64,000 nucleotides of DNA from an uncultured Corynebacterium sp. Its GTDB lineage: Bacteria; Actinomycetota; Actinomycetes; Mycobacteriales; Mycobacteriaceae. The notes below the pieces were generated by a model, which searched no databases, was not told the DNA's origin, and worked only from the letters and a program-made list of their open reading frames with translations. This document shows positions 41,855 through 50,843 of the stretch, piece by piece (the stretch's first letter is position 1; the number at the start of each line of letters is the position of its first letter). Made by a program: the position numbers and the translations under genes. The DNA lies in the NCBI RefSeq assembly GCF_946223165.1, contig NZ_CAMIBP010000013.1, positions 1-64,000 of the forward strand, in the 5' to 3' direction.

Positions 41855-43110
41855 TCCTCCGCGAACGCCTGCGCCACGTAGTCGAGCGCTCCGTGCGTGA
41901 CGCGCGATTGACCCGTGTCCAGCGTGTATTCGAACACCGCGTGGTCCTCGCCGTACTCGGGGAAGCCCACCTCGCCCCTCGTGGCGAACCGCAGTAGCCA
42001 GTCGTGCAGCTGCGTTGGCGCGCCGGGGGCGTTGCCGAAGAAGAAGCGGATGTCCTTGCTGTGCAGCGACGGGACGTCCGTGCGGACCAGCTCCATCATC
42101 CACGTCGGGCCCGGCGCCTCCGCAGCGATGCGGGTCACCCACTGGCGGATGGTGGAGTCCCCGATGAGCCGGCCTAGCGGGCGCTGCGCCGCGCCGGAGA
42201 GATCCGCCCACGTGCCCACCTTCTCGCGGCGCAGGCCAAACTTCGGCGCGAGGAACCACGCCACCGCCCGGCGCAGCGGGGTAGCGTCCAGGCGCTCGGC
42301 GGTGGGGATGTTGTAGAACTCCTCGCGCGTGGACGTGACAACGATGGGGACATCGGCGAGCTCCGCCGGGGCCAACGGGTAGGGGCCGAGCGCGATGTCT
42401 AAGCCGTACTTCTTGGCGAATGCCGCGTAGCCCGCGGACAGCCGCTCCTCGCTGAGCTCCGAGAGCGTGGCGCGGTCGAGCTTGACCCCCATGGCCTGGC
42501 GCAGGGTGGCCTTGCGGTGTTCGTAGCCGGTGCGCGGGTAGCAGGGGCTCAGCGCTACGACGCGGCGGAACGCACCCTTGTAGTGATCGCGCCGGGCCAG
42601 CCACAGCGCCGTCGTCGCCCCGGCGGATTGGCCGACGAGGGTGACGTTGGTGGGGTCGCCACCGAAGGCCTCGATGCAGCGCTGCACCCACTCGAGCCCC
42701 AGCTGCACGTCGTCGATGCCGCGGTAGAAGAAGTAGTCGTCATCGTCGAACTTGGCAAAGCCGGGTAGCGTGACGCGGTAGTCGATCTGGACGGTGACCA
42801 CCCCGCGGCGGGCGCTGGCCGTGCCCTCGGCGCGCGGATCCTCGTGCGAGCCGTGCTCGTAGCGCCCGCCATGGACGTAGACGATGACCGGCAGGCCGGC
42901 CGCGGGGGCATCGGCAGGCGCGATGACGGTCAGCGCGATGTCCTCCGGGCGGGGCGTGCGGGCATCGACCGTGCCCTGCTGGCTCAGGGGCTCCGCGGTC
43001 TCGAAGGGGCCCGGGATGTGGGAATACGGGATGGAGTGAAAGTAGGTGATCCCGTCCTCCTGCGTCCCCAGGAAGGTGCCGTACCGGCTCTCGACGCGTG
43101 CTTCAGACAT
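41851..43110 (-). CDS. Type-B carboxylesterase
   Basis: 419 residues. It shows YVHGGRYEHGS (oxyanion hole), the nucleophile elbow GQSAGATTALWLARRDHYKG, and FFGNAPGAPTQLHDWLLRFATRGEVGFPEYGEDHAVFEY, resembling the C-terminus of carboxylesterase/lipase type B. No signal peptide is seen, so it is probably cytosolic. The frame is open further, but ATG 43110 is 7 nt after a - strand TATATT (43123-43118), suggesting a leaderless transcript from the shared divergent promoter. Confidence 0.88.
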   Translation of the reverse strand: MSEARVESRYGTFLGTQEDGITYFHSIPYSHIPGPFETAEPLSQQGTVDARTPRPEDIALTVIAPADAPAAGLPVIVYVHGGRYEHGSHEDPRAEGTASARRGVVTVQIDYRVTLPGFAKFDDDDYFFYRGIDDVQLGLEWVQRCIEAFGGDPTNVTLVGQSAGATTALWLARRDHYKGAFRRVVALSPCYPRTGYEHRKATLRQAMGVKLDRATLSELSEERLSAGYAAFAKKYGLDIALGPYPLAPAELADVPIVVTSTREEFYNIPTAERLDATPLRRAVAWFLAPKFGLRREKVGTWADLSGAAQRPLGRLIGDSTIRQWVTRIAAEAPGPTWMMELVRTDVPSLHSKDIRFFFGNAPGAPTQLHDWLLRFATRGEVGFPEYGEDHAVFEYTLDTGQSRVTHGALDYVAQAFAED

Positions 43111-43133
43111 GGGTACAAATATAATCGTTAGCC
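43111..43133. promoter_or_regulatory. Overlapping divergent -10 elements between esterase and small membrane gene
   Basis: The gap is 23 bp. TATAAT (43120-43125, + strand), a perfect consensus, ends 8 nt before the ATG at 43134. TATATT (43123-43118, - strand) ends 7 nt before the esterase ATG at 43110. They share four bases. Confidence 0.65.
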
Positions 43134-43319
43134 ATGACATGGTTCACCCGGCTCATCGATGCCGCCTCGCAGTGGATGGTCGGCGCCCCCATCGCCGTCC
43201 AGATGCTTGTGCTTGCGGTGACGGCGGTGCCCGCCCTCATCGTGGCCGCCTGGGTGCTCATGTGGATTATCGACCACATTCGGTTCGGGACTAGGATGGG
43301 GTCCCATGTCGACCCCTAG
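43134..43319 (+). CDS. Small membrane protein
   Basis: 61 residues: a short amphipathic N-terminus (MTWFTRLIDAASQWMVG), one or two hydrophobic stretches (AVQMLVLAVTAVPALIVAAWVLMWII) and a short polar tail. No family recognised. A perfect TATAAT ends 8 nt before the ATG. The 3' end overlaps the next small gene by 14 bp in another frame, so the pair probably acts together at the membrane. Confidence 0.75.
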   Translation: MTWFTRLIDAASQWMVGAPIAVQMLVLAVTAVPALIVAAWVLMWIIDHIRFGTRMGSHVDP

Positions 43320-43476
43320 CCCCGAACCGCGCCCCGATCACCGGGAAGGCCTCTGGGATCCTGAGCGCAAGCCCGTGCAGCGCAAGCGTGCCCTGCCGAA
43401 ATCCCGCGTCCACACGACGCTGTGGCTGCTCATCGCCCTCGTGGTCGTGGCAGCCGTCCTGGGCGTCGTGTTTTAG
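43306..43476 (+). CDS. Small tail-anchored membrane protein
   Basis: 56 residues starting with ATG inside the end of the previous gene. A proline-rich, charged N-terminal half (MSTPSPEPRPDHREGLWDPE) is followed by a basic stretch and a single C-terminal membrane helix (TLWLLIALVVVAAVLGVVF). TAGGAT (43292-43297) ends 8 nt before the ATG. Its TAG overlaps the convergent malQ stop by 4 bp. Codon use matches the neighbours. No family recognised. Confidence 0.75.
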   Translation: MSTPSPEPRPDHREGLWDPERKPVQRKRALPKSRVHTTLWLLIALVVVAAVLGVVF

Positions 43477-45557
43477 TAGCGCTGGGAAGCCTCGGCCACG
43501 CGCTTAAACAGCGGGACCTTCGTAAGGTCCTCAAGGAGCACGGACTTTCCGCTGGCATCCGTGAGCGGGATGCACCAGTTGGGGTAGAGATCGTGCGTCG
43601 TGCCCGGCATGTTCTGCGCGCGGCGGTCGCCCACCATGTCCACCAGGTTGGTGCACGTCAGCGCCGACGGCGTGCCGGCGATGAACTTATGCAAGGCCAC
43701 GAGCTGGTCCTCCTCGGTGGTGGCGCCGGGGGCGGCGAGATCCAGCACGCGGTCCATCCACTCGCGCTCGCCCGCGAGCTCTTCATCCGCCGGGCGGGTG
43801 AGCAGGCCCAGCTTGGCGCGCAGCGTGATGTGCTCGCCGGCCAGGTACGCCATTGTCGGCGGCAGGTCGTGCGTGCCCACAGACCCCAGCGCCAAGGCGC
43901 GGTACTGATCTTGAGGGAGTGCATTGTAGTTGTCATCGGCGTGCTCGAACCACACGACGGAGGTGCCCATGATGCCGCGGGACGCCAGGGCATCGAGCAC
44001 CCACGGTTCCAGCGTGCCTAGGTCCTCGCCCACGAGCACGGCGCCGGCGCGCTGCGCCTCGAGGGTGAGCACGCCGAGCATGGCCTCCCAGTCGTAGGAG
44101 ACGTAGGCGCCCATGGTGGCGGCCTGCAGGCGCGGGATCCAATAGAGGCGGAACATGCCCAGGATGTGGTCGACGCGCACGCCGCCGGCGTTGCGCAGCA
44201 CCGTGGTCAGCATGTCGCGCCACGGCTTATAGCCGGCCTCCGCCAGGCGCACCGGGTGCCACGGCGGCTGGGACCAGTCCTGGCCCATCTGGTTGTACTC
44301 GTCCGGCGGGGCACCTACCGATGCCGCCGGCGCGAGGTAGTCCGCGAGGCTCACCGCGTCCGCGCCGCCGGGGTGGATACCCACGGCCAGATCGGTAACG
44401 AGGCCGATCTTCATACCGGCGGCCTTCGCCGTGGCTTGGGCCGCGCCCAGCTGCTCGTCGCACAGGAACTGCAGCCAGGAGTAGAACAGGGCGATCTCTT
44501 CCAGATCATCGTCCTGCGCGTGGCGCTGGCCCGTCAGGGAGATCTGCTCCTGCTCGGCACACCAGATGGAGAAGTCGCGCAGAGCCTGGCCCTCGAGGGC
44601 CACATACTCAATGAACGCGGCGGCGCGTTCCTCTGTGCGCGGCAGCGTAAACAGCTCGCGCAGGACCTGCAGCTTGGCCTCGTAGATGGAGTTGCGGTCG
44701 ATCTCATCCGCGGTTTCGTTGCGAGCGCGGAACTCCGCGGCGAGTTCCTCGACATCCGCGCGCAGATCCGCCGGCAGCTGCTCCAGCTCCGGCACGTCCT
44801 CGACGCGGATGTAGATTGGGTTGATGTAGCGGCGCGAGGACGGCAGGTAGGGGGAGTCCTCGACCGGCGGGAACGGCTCCGCTGCGTGGAGCGGGTTGAT
44901 GAGGAGGTAATCCGCGCCGGCCTCGGTGGCCAGCAGGGCGGCCAGCTCGCCCAGATCGTGGAAGTCGCCCATGCCCCAGGAGTCCTGGGAGCGCACGGAG
45001 TAGAGCTGGGCCATGACGCCGGTGAGCGGGTGCTCCAGCAGCTCGTCCACAGTGGACAGGCGCTGCGGAGTGATAATGAGCGGGCAGGAGGCCTCGATGT
45101 CGTCCGACTCCAGGACGATGGTGTGGTAGCCCTGCGGCAGGTTGCCCGGAATGTGGAACGTGGCCTCGCCCCACAGTTGACCGTCGACGTCCGCCGGGGC
45201 CGTGTTGTTCTCATCCTGGTAGATCTCAGCGGTGGAGCCGTCCTCCAGCTCGATGTGAAGCTGCGCCTGCGCGCCCTCGTGCACGTGCACGGTGAACTGC
45301 TTTTCCACGCCGTCCACGGAGACCACCGCCGCCGGGAGCGGACGCGACATGCGCTCCTGGTACTCACGGAAGAGCAGGGAGGTGAGCTCCTCATCGTCCG
45401 GCTCTGCGGAGACGGGGACTCCGAGAGTTTTCAGGGCGTGGATGACCGATGACTGCGGAGTGTGGACGGGGAATCCGCCGGCCGAGGTGTAGCCCATAGC
45501 CACCCCATAACGACCAGCGAGCTCGCCCAGAAGTTCAGGATTAATCACGGCGTTCAT
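43473..45557 (-). CDS. malQ: 4-alpha-glucanotransferase (amylomaltase)
   Basis: About 694 residues, glycoside hydrolase family 77, with the N-terminal beta-rich extension typical of actinobacteria. Catalytic regions visible: GLVTDLAVGIHPGGAD, GGVRVDHILGMFRLYWIP (nucleophile Asp), GEDLGTLEPWV (acid/base Glu) and SVGTHDLPPTMAYLAG. It transfers maltodextrin segments between glucans in maltose and glycogen metabolism. The ATG at 45557 starts MNAVINPELL; an ATG 15 bp upstream is possible. Divergent from fadD. Confidence 0.95.
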   Translation of the reverse strand: MNAVINPELLGELAGRYGVAMGYTSAGGFPVHTPQSSVIHALKTLGVPVSAEPDDEELTSLLFREYQERMSRPLPAAVVSVDGVEKQFTVHVHEGAQAQLHIELEDGSTAEIYQDENNTAPADVDGQLWGEATFHIPGNLPQGYHTIVLESDDIEASCPLIITPQRLSTVDELLEHPLTGVMAQLYSVRSQDSWGMGDFHDLGELAALLATEAGADYLLINPLHAAEPFPPVEDSPYLPSSRRYINPIYIRVEDVPELEQLPADLRADVEELAAEFRARNETADEIDRNSIYEAKLQVLRELFTLPRTEERAAAFIEYVALEGQALRDFSIWCAEQEQISLTGQRHAQDDDLEEIALFYSWLQFLCDEQLGAAQATAKAAGMKIGLVTDLAVGIHPGGADAVSLADYLAPAASVGAPPDEYNQMGQDWSQPPWHPVRLAEAGYKPWRDMLTTVLRNAGGVRVDHILGMFRLYWIPRLQAATMGAYVSYDWEAMLGVLTLEAQRAGAVLVGEDLGTLEPWVLDALASRGIMGTSVVWFEHADDNYNALPQDQYRALALGSVGTHDLPPTMAYLAGEHITLRAKLGLLTRPADEELAGEREWMDRVLDLAAPGATTEEDQLVALHKFIAGTPSALTCTNLVDMVGDRRAQNMPGTTHDLYPNWCIPLTDASGKSVLLEDLTKVPLFKRVAEASQRY

Positions 45558-45649
45558 TGTGCCACGTACCAAGCGGATATGCCCAGCGCTGGTAGGGTAG
45601 TCCGCAGCTAAAGTTTCAGCGTGTTTTCAGTCGAGAAAGGACTCGCATA

Positions 45650-47485
45650 GTGAGCCTGCAGGAATCCACTGCACCCGCCGAATTTGATATTGAGCCCGGC
45701 GAAACCTGCCTGACCGCCATGATGGCCACCGCGAAGGCGCGCCCCCACGGCATCATGTTCACCCGCCCGGCCAACTACGAGTGGATCAACGTCACCGCGA
45801 AGGAGTTCGTGGCCGAGGTCTTTGAGGTGGCCAAGGGACTCATCTCCTGCGGCGTGGAGAAGGGCGACCGCGTCGCATTGCTATCCAACACGCGCTACGA
45901 GTGGTCGCTCATGGACTACGCCATCTGGGCCGCCGGCGCCGTATCCGTGCCGATCTACCCGTCCTCGTCCATGTCCCAGGTCCAGTGGATCATCGAGGAC
46001 TCCGGCACCATCGTGGCGATCACGGAGACCCGTGAACACTCCGAGCTCCTGCAGCACCTCGTCTTGGGTGAGGATGGCGAGCCGGGGCTGAAGGGCTCTA
46101 CGTCGCAGCTGCGCCGCGTCCTGGAAATCAATGCCTCTGGCATTGAGACCCTCAAGTTTGAGGGCCGCTCCGTGAGCGACGATGAGGTTTGGGAGCGTAT
46201 TCACTCCACATCCACGGAGGATCTGGCATCACTGGTCTACACCTCCGGCACCACCGGCCGCCCGAAGGGGTGCATGCTCACGCACCGCAACTGGCTGGCC
46301 CAGGCCCGCGGCCTGCTCACCAACCCTATCGGCGCCATCGCCGTGCCGGGTTCCCACGTCCTGACCTTTCTGCCGCTGGCCCACGTGCTGGCCCGTGCCG
46401 TGTCGCTGGCTGTTGTCATAGGTGGCGCCTCCCAGAATCACTGGGGTGACTTCTCCACCATCAGCGTGGAGTTCGCCCGCTCCCGCCCCAACCTCATCCT
46501 GGGTGTGCCTCGCGTCTTTGAGAAGGTGCGCGACGGCGCCGCGCAGAAGGCCGCCGCGGGCGGGCCGGTGCAGCGCGCCATCTTCGAGCGTGCTGAGGCC
46601 ACCGCTATTGAGTACTCCAAGGCTCTCGATGCCCCGGAGGGCCCTGGCCGCGCGCTAAAGACCAAGCACAAGCTCTACGACCGACTGGTGTATTCCAAGA
46701 TTCGTGACGCCATGGGCGGCGCCACGAAGTACGCCATCTCCGGCGGCTCCGCCATCAACCCGGATCTGCTGCACTGGTACCGCGGCCTCGGCGTGCCGGT
46801 CTACGAGGGCTACGGCCTGACCGAGGTCGCCGCCGCGGCGGCGGTGGACTTCATTCCGCAGTCGATTGGTACCGTCGGCCCGCCGCTGGGCGGCGTGTCC
46901 TGCCGCATCTCGGACGAGGGCGAGATCCTTCTCAAGGGCGATATCGTCTTCGCCGGCTATTGGAACAATGAGGAGGCCACCGCCAAGGTTATGGAGGACG
47001 GCTGGTACCACACCGGCGACCTGGGTGAGCTGGAAGATAACGGCAAGCTTGTCATCACCGGCCGCCAGAAGGATCTCATCGTCACCGCCGGCGGCAAGAA
47101 CGTCTCGCCGGGTCCGATGGAGGACCAGCTGCGCGGCCACCCGCTGATCTCCCAGGCCATAGTGGTGGGCGACGGCAAGCCGTTCATCGGCCTGCTGCTC
47201 ACTCTGGATGCGGACGCCATGAAGCGCTGGCGCGCGGAGCACAACATCCCCGCCAACCGCTCCATGAAGGACCTGTCCACGGACCCGGCCCTCCGCGCTG
47301 AGATCCAGGACGCCGTCAACCAAGTCAACGCATCCGTCTCCCACGCGGAAGCCATCAAGAAGTTCTACATCCTCGAGACCGACCTCTCCGAGGAGGAGAA
47401 CGAGCTCACCCCGACCATGAAGGTCAAGCGCAACGTCGTGGCCCAGCGCTACGCCGATGCGATTGAGCATTTGTACAAGCGTTAG
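45650..47485 (+). CDS. fadD: Long-chain fatty acid-CoA ligase
   Basis: 611 residues, AMP-forming acyl-CoA synthetase of the FadD15 type. The P-loop-like YTSGTTGRPKG is near residue 197. YEGYGLTEVAAAAAVDFIP, WYHTGDLGELEDNGKLVITGRQKDLIVTAGGKNVSP and a C-terminal TPTMKVKRNVV lysine region follow. It activates fatty acids for degradation or for mycolate and phospholipid synthesis. GTG start with AAAGGA about 8 nt upstream. Confidence 0.94.
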   Translation: MSLQESTAPAEFDIEPGETCLTAMMATAKARPHGIMFTRPANYEWINVTAKEFVAEVFEVAKGLISCGVEKGDRVALLSNTRYEWSLMDYAIWAAGAVSVPIYPSSSMSQVQWIIEDSGTIVAITETREHSELLQHLVLGEDGEPGLKGSTSQLRRVLEINASGIETLKFEGRSVSDDEVWERIHSTSTEDLASLVYTSGTTGRPKGCMLTHRNWLAQARGLLTNPIGAIAVPGSHVLTFLPLAHVLARAVSLAVVIGGASQNHWGDFSTISVEFARSRPNLILGVPRVFEKVRDGAAQKAAAGGPVQRAIFERAEATAIEYSKALDAPEGPGRALKTKHKLYDRLVYSKIRDAMGGATKYAISGGSAINPDLLHWYRGLGVPVYEGYGLTEVAAAAAVDFIPQSIGTVGPPLGGVSCRISDEGEILLKGDIVFAGYWNNEEATAKVMEDGWYHTGDLGELEDNGKLVITGRQKDLIVTAGGKNVSPGPMEDQLRGHPLISQAIVVGDGKPFIGLLLTLDADAMKRWRAEHNIPANRSMKDLSTDPALRAEIQDAVNQVNASVSHAEAIKKFYILETDLSEEENELTPTMKVKRNVVAQRYADAIEHLYKR

Positions 47486-47504
47486 GCGCTGTTGCTCTCA
47501 ACCG

Positions 47505-47555
47505 AGGTGCGATACACCGGTGTGATTCTGTGAATTCCATCGGAGTGTCGCACCT
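47505..47555 (+). terminator. Inverted repeat after fadD with an internal palindrome
   Basis: AGGTGCGA (47505-47512) and TCGCACCT (47548-47555) are perfect 8-bp arms, extendable with mismatches, followed by TTT; this could terminate fadD. Inside lies ACACCGGTGT (47514-47523), a perfect 10-bp palindrome that could be a protein site. Further on, GAGTTT/AAACTC (47578-47602) and GTTGAG/CTCAAC (47589-47607) are overlapping, mutually exclusive hairpins before the next gene. Confidence 0.45.
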
Positions 47556-47637
47556 TTGGCATTGAAGTTCTAGTTTAGAGTTTCACCCGTTGAGTAAAAC
47601 TCTCAACCTTTACTAGAGGTCCTGAAGGGAGCGACGG

Positions 47638-48321
47638 GTGCACAAGATTGCCGCCGAGCTGCGTCACCGCGAGCTCACTCAGGAGATCTACAACATCGGT
47701 GACGAGGTCGCCGAGTACATCGAGCACCTCATTGAGGCCATTGAGGACTGGGACTACGAGCTGGCCCTCGACTGCCTGTCTGAGCTTTCCGAGATCGTCG
47801 AGGACGCCCGCCGTGACTCCGGCCGCGTCGTGGGCGAGCTCATCGGCTTGCGCCAAGCGCTGGTCAGTGGCGTGCGCGCCGGCACCATTTCCGCCGCCGT
47901 CACGGGCGAGAATGACCTTGAGGCCCCGCGCGACGTCACCGCACGCACGCTGGAGCTCAAGTTCCCGCTCGAGGGCCCGCAGGTCCTCTCCGAGCTGGCG
48001 TACGCGCTGCGCGGCCGCACGGAGTTCGTCGTGGACTACCTGCGCGAGATGGTTGAGTACGTCCTCGCGCAGACCGACGCTGTGGCCCGTAACCTCGACA
48101 TGATCTCGCTGCCGCACCTGTACAAGCGCTCCGGCGCCTCCGCGCAGATTGCCGCCGAGGCCTGGGTCCACACCGTGGTCCACAACAACCCCGCCTTCGT
48201 GCGCACCCAGCGCGGCCACAACCCGCCGGAGTTCCTTGAGGAGCGCTCCCGCGTCCAGGCCATCGTCGCCCGCGTCGCCGCGAAGAAGGCCGCAGCCCGC
48301 AAGGCCGCCACAACCGCATAA
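47638..48321 (+). CDS. Hypothetical helical protein
   Basis: 227 residues, strongly acidic and alpha-helical, with EELAEYIEHL-like repeats early (IGDEVAEYIEHLIEAIEDWDYELALD) and an Ala/Lys-rich tail (AAKKAAARKAATTA) that could contact nucleic acid. No signal peptide or membrane helix. GTG start with GAAGGGAG about 7 nt upstream. No family recognised. A strong terminator follows, so it is the end of its transcript. Confidence 0.82.
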   Translation: MHKIAAELRHRELTQEIYNIGDEVAEYIEHLIEAIEDWDYELALDCLSELSEIVEDARRDSGRVVGELIGLRQALVSGVRAGTISAAVTGENDLEAPRDVTARTLELKFPLEGPQVLSELAYALRGRTEFVVDYLREMVEYVLAQTDAVARNLDMISLPHLYKRSGASAQIAAEAWVHTVVHNNPAFVRTQRGHNPPEFLEERSRVQAIVARVAAKKAAARKAATTA

Positions 48322-48364
48322 AATCCACAGACTTCCTTGTTACCAACAGCAAGGGGACACTAAG

Positions 48365-48395
48365 AAAGCCACCGCATTCCCTCTGCGGTGGCTTT
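48365..48395. terminator. Bidirectional terminator
   Basis: AAAGCCACCGC and GCGGTGGCTTT form a perfect 11-bp stem with a 9-nt loop between the convergent helical-protein and CNNM genes. The A- and T-ended arms suit termination from both sides. Confidence 0.88.
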
Positions 48396-48420
48396 CGTCT
48401 GTTCGGGGGGGCTCGATGGT

Positions 48421-49449
48421 TTATTGCGCCTGGTCGAGCTGCTCCGTAATCTGTGGCCACAGCTGGCCCATGATGTCGTCCCACGTGAGCAGCCAGACGG
48501 CGTTGTCGGAGCCGGGGGCGCCGACGGTGACGAGTTGCTCGCCGCGGGCGCGCATGAGGTCGAGGGTCTTCTGCACGGTGGCCTGCGGCGTGACGCGCAG
48601 GGCCGGACGGGAGAAATCGAGGGCCTTGGCGTCCGGCTCGGCCAGCAGGGTGTCGCGGACGTGGACCACGCGCAGGGCGCGGGAGCCCTTCTCAAAGACG
48701 AGGACGCGCATGATGTGCTTGCGCCGGACCAAGTCGTGGAGGTCCGCCACGGTGGCATCGGCAGGCAGGGGCACGATCAGGGAGCCGTGCTCGCGCGCCA
48801 GCTGCGCGGCGGTGGAGGACTCCAGCTCAATGACGCCGGTGATCTGGTTGGCCGACTCGTCATCGAGGGCACCGGTCTCCCGGGAGTGCTCCACCAGGGA
48901 GCGCAGGGTCTCCACGTCGTAGCCGGCGGCGGAGGCGCGGTCCACGGGTTCCTGGCCGGCGGCGACGACCATCTTGTTGGCCATGTGGTTGATCCACGTG
49001 AGCAGCGGGCGGAAGACCCAGATGAAGCCGCGGGCCGGGATGGCGATGAGCTGAAGGGCGGTCTCCGGGTGGGTGATCGCCCAGGACTTCGGGGCCATCT
49101 CGCCGATGACGAGGTGGATGAAGGTGACGATGAACAGCGCCAGGATGAAGGAGATGATGTCGGCCAGGCCGGTGGGCAGGCCCCAGCTCTCCAACGGGTG
49201 CATGAGCAGGTGGTGGACCCAGGGCTTGGTCACGGCGCCGAGCACGAACGTGGCGGCTGTGATGCCCAGCTGCGCGCCGGCGAGCATGATGGTGAGCTCG
49301 TTGAGGGAGCGCAGGCCGGCGCGCGCGGTGCGCGAGTTCTCGGCGGACTCCTCCAGGCGGTTGCGGCGGGCGCCCATGACGGCGAACTCGATGATGACGA
49401 AGAACGCGGACGCGATGAGGATGAGGATGGTGAGCAGCAGATTAATCAT
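48421..49449 (-). CDS. CNNM/CorC family transporter-like protein (short)
   Basis: 342 residues. An N-terminal CNNM membrane domain (FFVIIEFAVMGARRNRLEE, LAGAQLGITAATFVLGAVTKPWV, HLVIGEMAPKSWAI) is followed by a CBS-domain pair; the C-terminal CorC_HlyC domain is missing. The family is linked to Mg/Co ion transport. The start overlaps the end of the longer CNNM gene by 8 bp, so the two probably form a hetero-oligomer. Confidence 0.88.
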   Translation of the reverse strand: MINLLLTILILIASAFFVIIEFAVMGARRNRLEESAENSRTARAGLRSLNELTIMLAGAQLGITAATFVLGAVTKPWVHHLLMHPLESWGLPTGLADIISFILALFIVTFIHLVIGEMAPKSWAITHPETALQLIAIPARGFIWVFRPLLTWINHMANKMVVAAGQEPVDRASAAGYDVETLRSLVEHSRETGALDDESANQITGVIELESSTAAQLAREHGSLIVPLPADATVADLHDLVRRKHIMRVLVFEKGSRALRVVHVRDTLLAEPDAKALDFSRPALRVTPQATVQKTLDLMRARGEQLVTVGAPGSDNAVWLLTWDDIMGQLWPQITEQLDQAQ

Positions 49450-50827
49450 CGGAGCCCTCCTCCCACTCCTCGCGGTCCTCCTCGATGAGCTCGAGGGAGA
49501 GCGAGGACGGCACGTGGCGCTCGACCTCTTCGACCTTGACGCGCAGCAGGCGGACCGGCGCGTCATCGCCGTCCACCCAGTCCTCGGGCTCGGCCTCGAG
49601 TTCGATGACGTGCTCCTCGCCCTCCTCGGGCAGCGAGGACGAATGCGCGATGAGCAGGCCGGCCACGGTTTCGTAGTCGCCTTCCGGCAGGTCGTGGCCG
49701 ATGGCGCGCTCGATCTCGTCGATGGGGGTGTCACCGTCGACAATCCAATGGTCCTCGGAGGTCTCGGTGATTTCCTCGGTCTCCTCGATGTCGTGCTCAT
49801 CGGTGACGTCGCCCAGGATTTCCTCGGCGAGGTCCTCCATGGTGACAATGCCGATGAATCCGCCGTACTCGTCGATGACGCATGCCAGCTTCTGATCGGC
49901 CTCGCGCAGCTCCGTGACGGTATCCGGCAGGGCCATGAGCTCCGGGACGACGACGGGCTCGCGCATGAGCACGGTCACTAGGGCGTCATCGGGCAGCTCT
50001 GACTCGAGGACGTCGTAGAGGTGGACCACGCCGATGGGGTTGTGGTTCTCATCGATGACGGGGTACCGGGTGTGGCTTTCCGCCATGAGGGCGCGGACCT
50101 CGCGCAGGGTGGCCTCGGGGTTGACGACGTCGACGCGGGAGCGCGGGATCATGGCATGCCCGGTGTCGTGCTCGGGGAAGTCGAGCAGGCGGTCGAGGAC
50201 CATGTACGTGTTCTCATCGATGTCGCCCGACTCGTGGGAGTTGTCCACGATGGATTCCAGATCGTCAGAGGTGGCGGACGAGTCCAGATCCTCGACGGGC
50301 TCGATGCCCACGAGCTTGAGGATCCCGTTGGAGGAGTACTCGAAGAAGTGAATGAGCGGGCCGAGGATGCGCAGGTACCATCTGGTGGAGTTGGTGATGC
50401 CCATCGCGACCTTCATCGGGGCGGCGATGGTGTAGTTCTTAGGGAAGAGCTCGGCAAAGACCATGGTGGCCACGGTGGAGATGGCCAGCGCGGCGATGGT
50501 GCCGATGGAAATCGACACGGCCTTGGGCACGCCCACCCCGCCGAGCAGCTCGCCCAGGCCGTTGCCCACCAGCGGCTCGGCGACATAACCGATTAACAGG
50601 CCGGTGACGGTGATGCCTAGCTGGGAGCCGGAAAGGACGAAGGACGTGCGGTGGGTGAGCATGAGCGCACGCTCGGCCTTCTTGTCGCCGTTTGCGGCCA
50701 TGGTGCGCAGCTGGGTGCGGTCTACGGACATGAACGCGAATTCCTGCGCCACGAAGTAGGCGTTAAAGGCGATGATGAGCGCGATGACCAGAATGCCCGC
50801 GACCAATAAACCTACAGCGGTCCACAT
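49442..50827 (-). CDS. CNNM/CorC family transporter-like protein (long)
   Basis: 461 residues. A CNNM membrane domain (EFAFMSVDRTQLRTMAANGDKKAERAL, LSGSQLGITVTGLLIGYVAEPLV, FAELFPKNYTIA), a CBS pair (MIPRSRVDVVNPEATLREVRALMAESHTRYPVI...) and a C-terminal CorC_HlyC domain after an acidic linker. First gene of the pair. A perfect 26-bp inverted repeat lies 17 bp upstream of its ATG, which suggests control by a dimeric repressor. The metal or other signal is unknown. Confidence 0.9.
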   Translation of the reverse strand: MWTAVGLLVAGILVIALIIAFNAYFVAQEFAFMSVDRTQLRTMAANGDKKAERALMLTHRTSFVLSGSQLGITVTGLLIGYVAEPLVGNGLGELLGGVGVPKAVSISIGTIAALAISTVATMVFAELFPKNYTIAAPMKVAMGITNSTRWYLRILGPLIHFFEYSSNGILKLVGIEPVEDLDSSATSDDLESIVDNSHESGDIDENTYMVLDRLLDFPEHDTGHAMIPRSRVDVVNPEATLREVRALMAESHTRYPVIDENHNPIGVVHLYDVLESELPDDALVTVLMREPVVVPELMALPDTVTELREADQKLACVIDEYGGFIGIVTMEDLAEEILGDVTDEHDIEETEEITETSEDHWIVDGDTPIDEIERAIGHDLPEGDYETVAGLLIAHSSSLPEEGEEHVIELEAEPEDWVDGDDAPVRLLRVKVEEVERHVPSSLSLELIEEDREEWEEGSDD

Positions 50828-50843
50828 GGGCTATTCGATCCCC

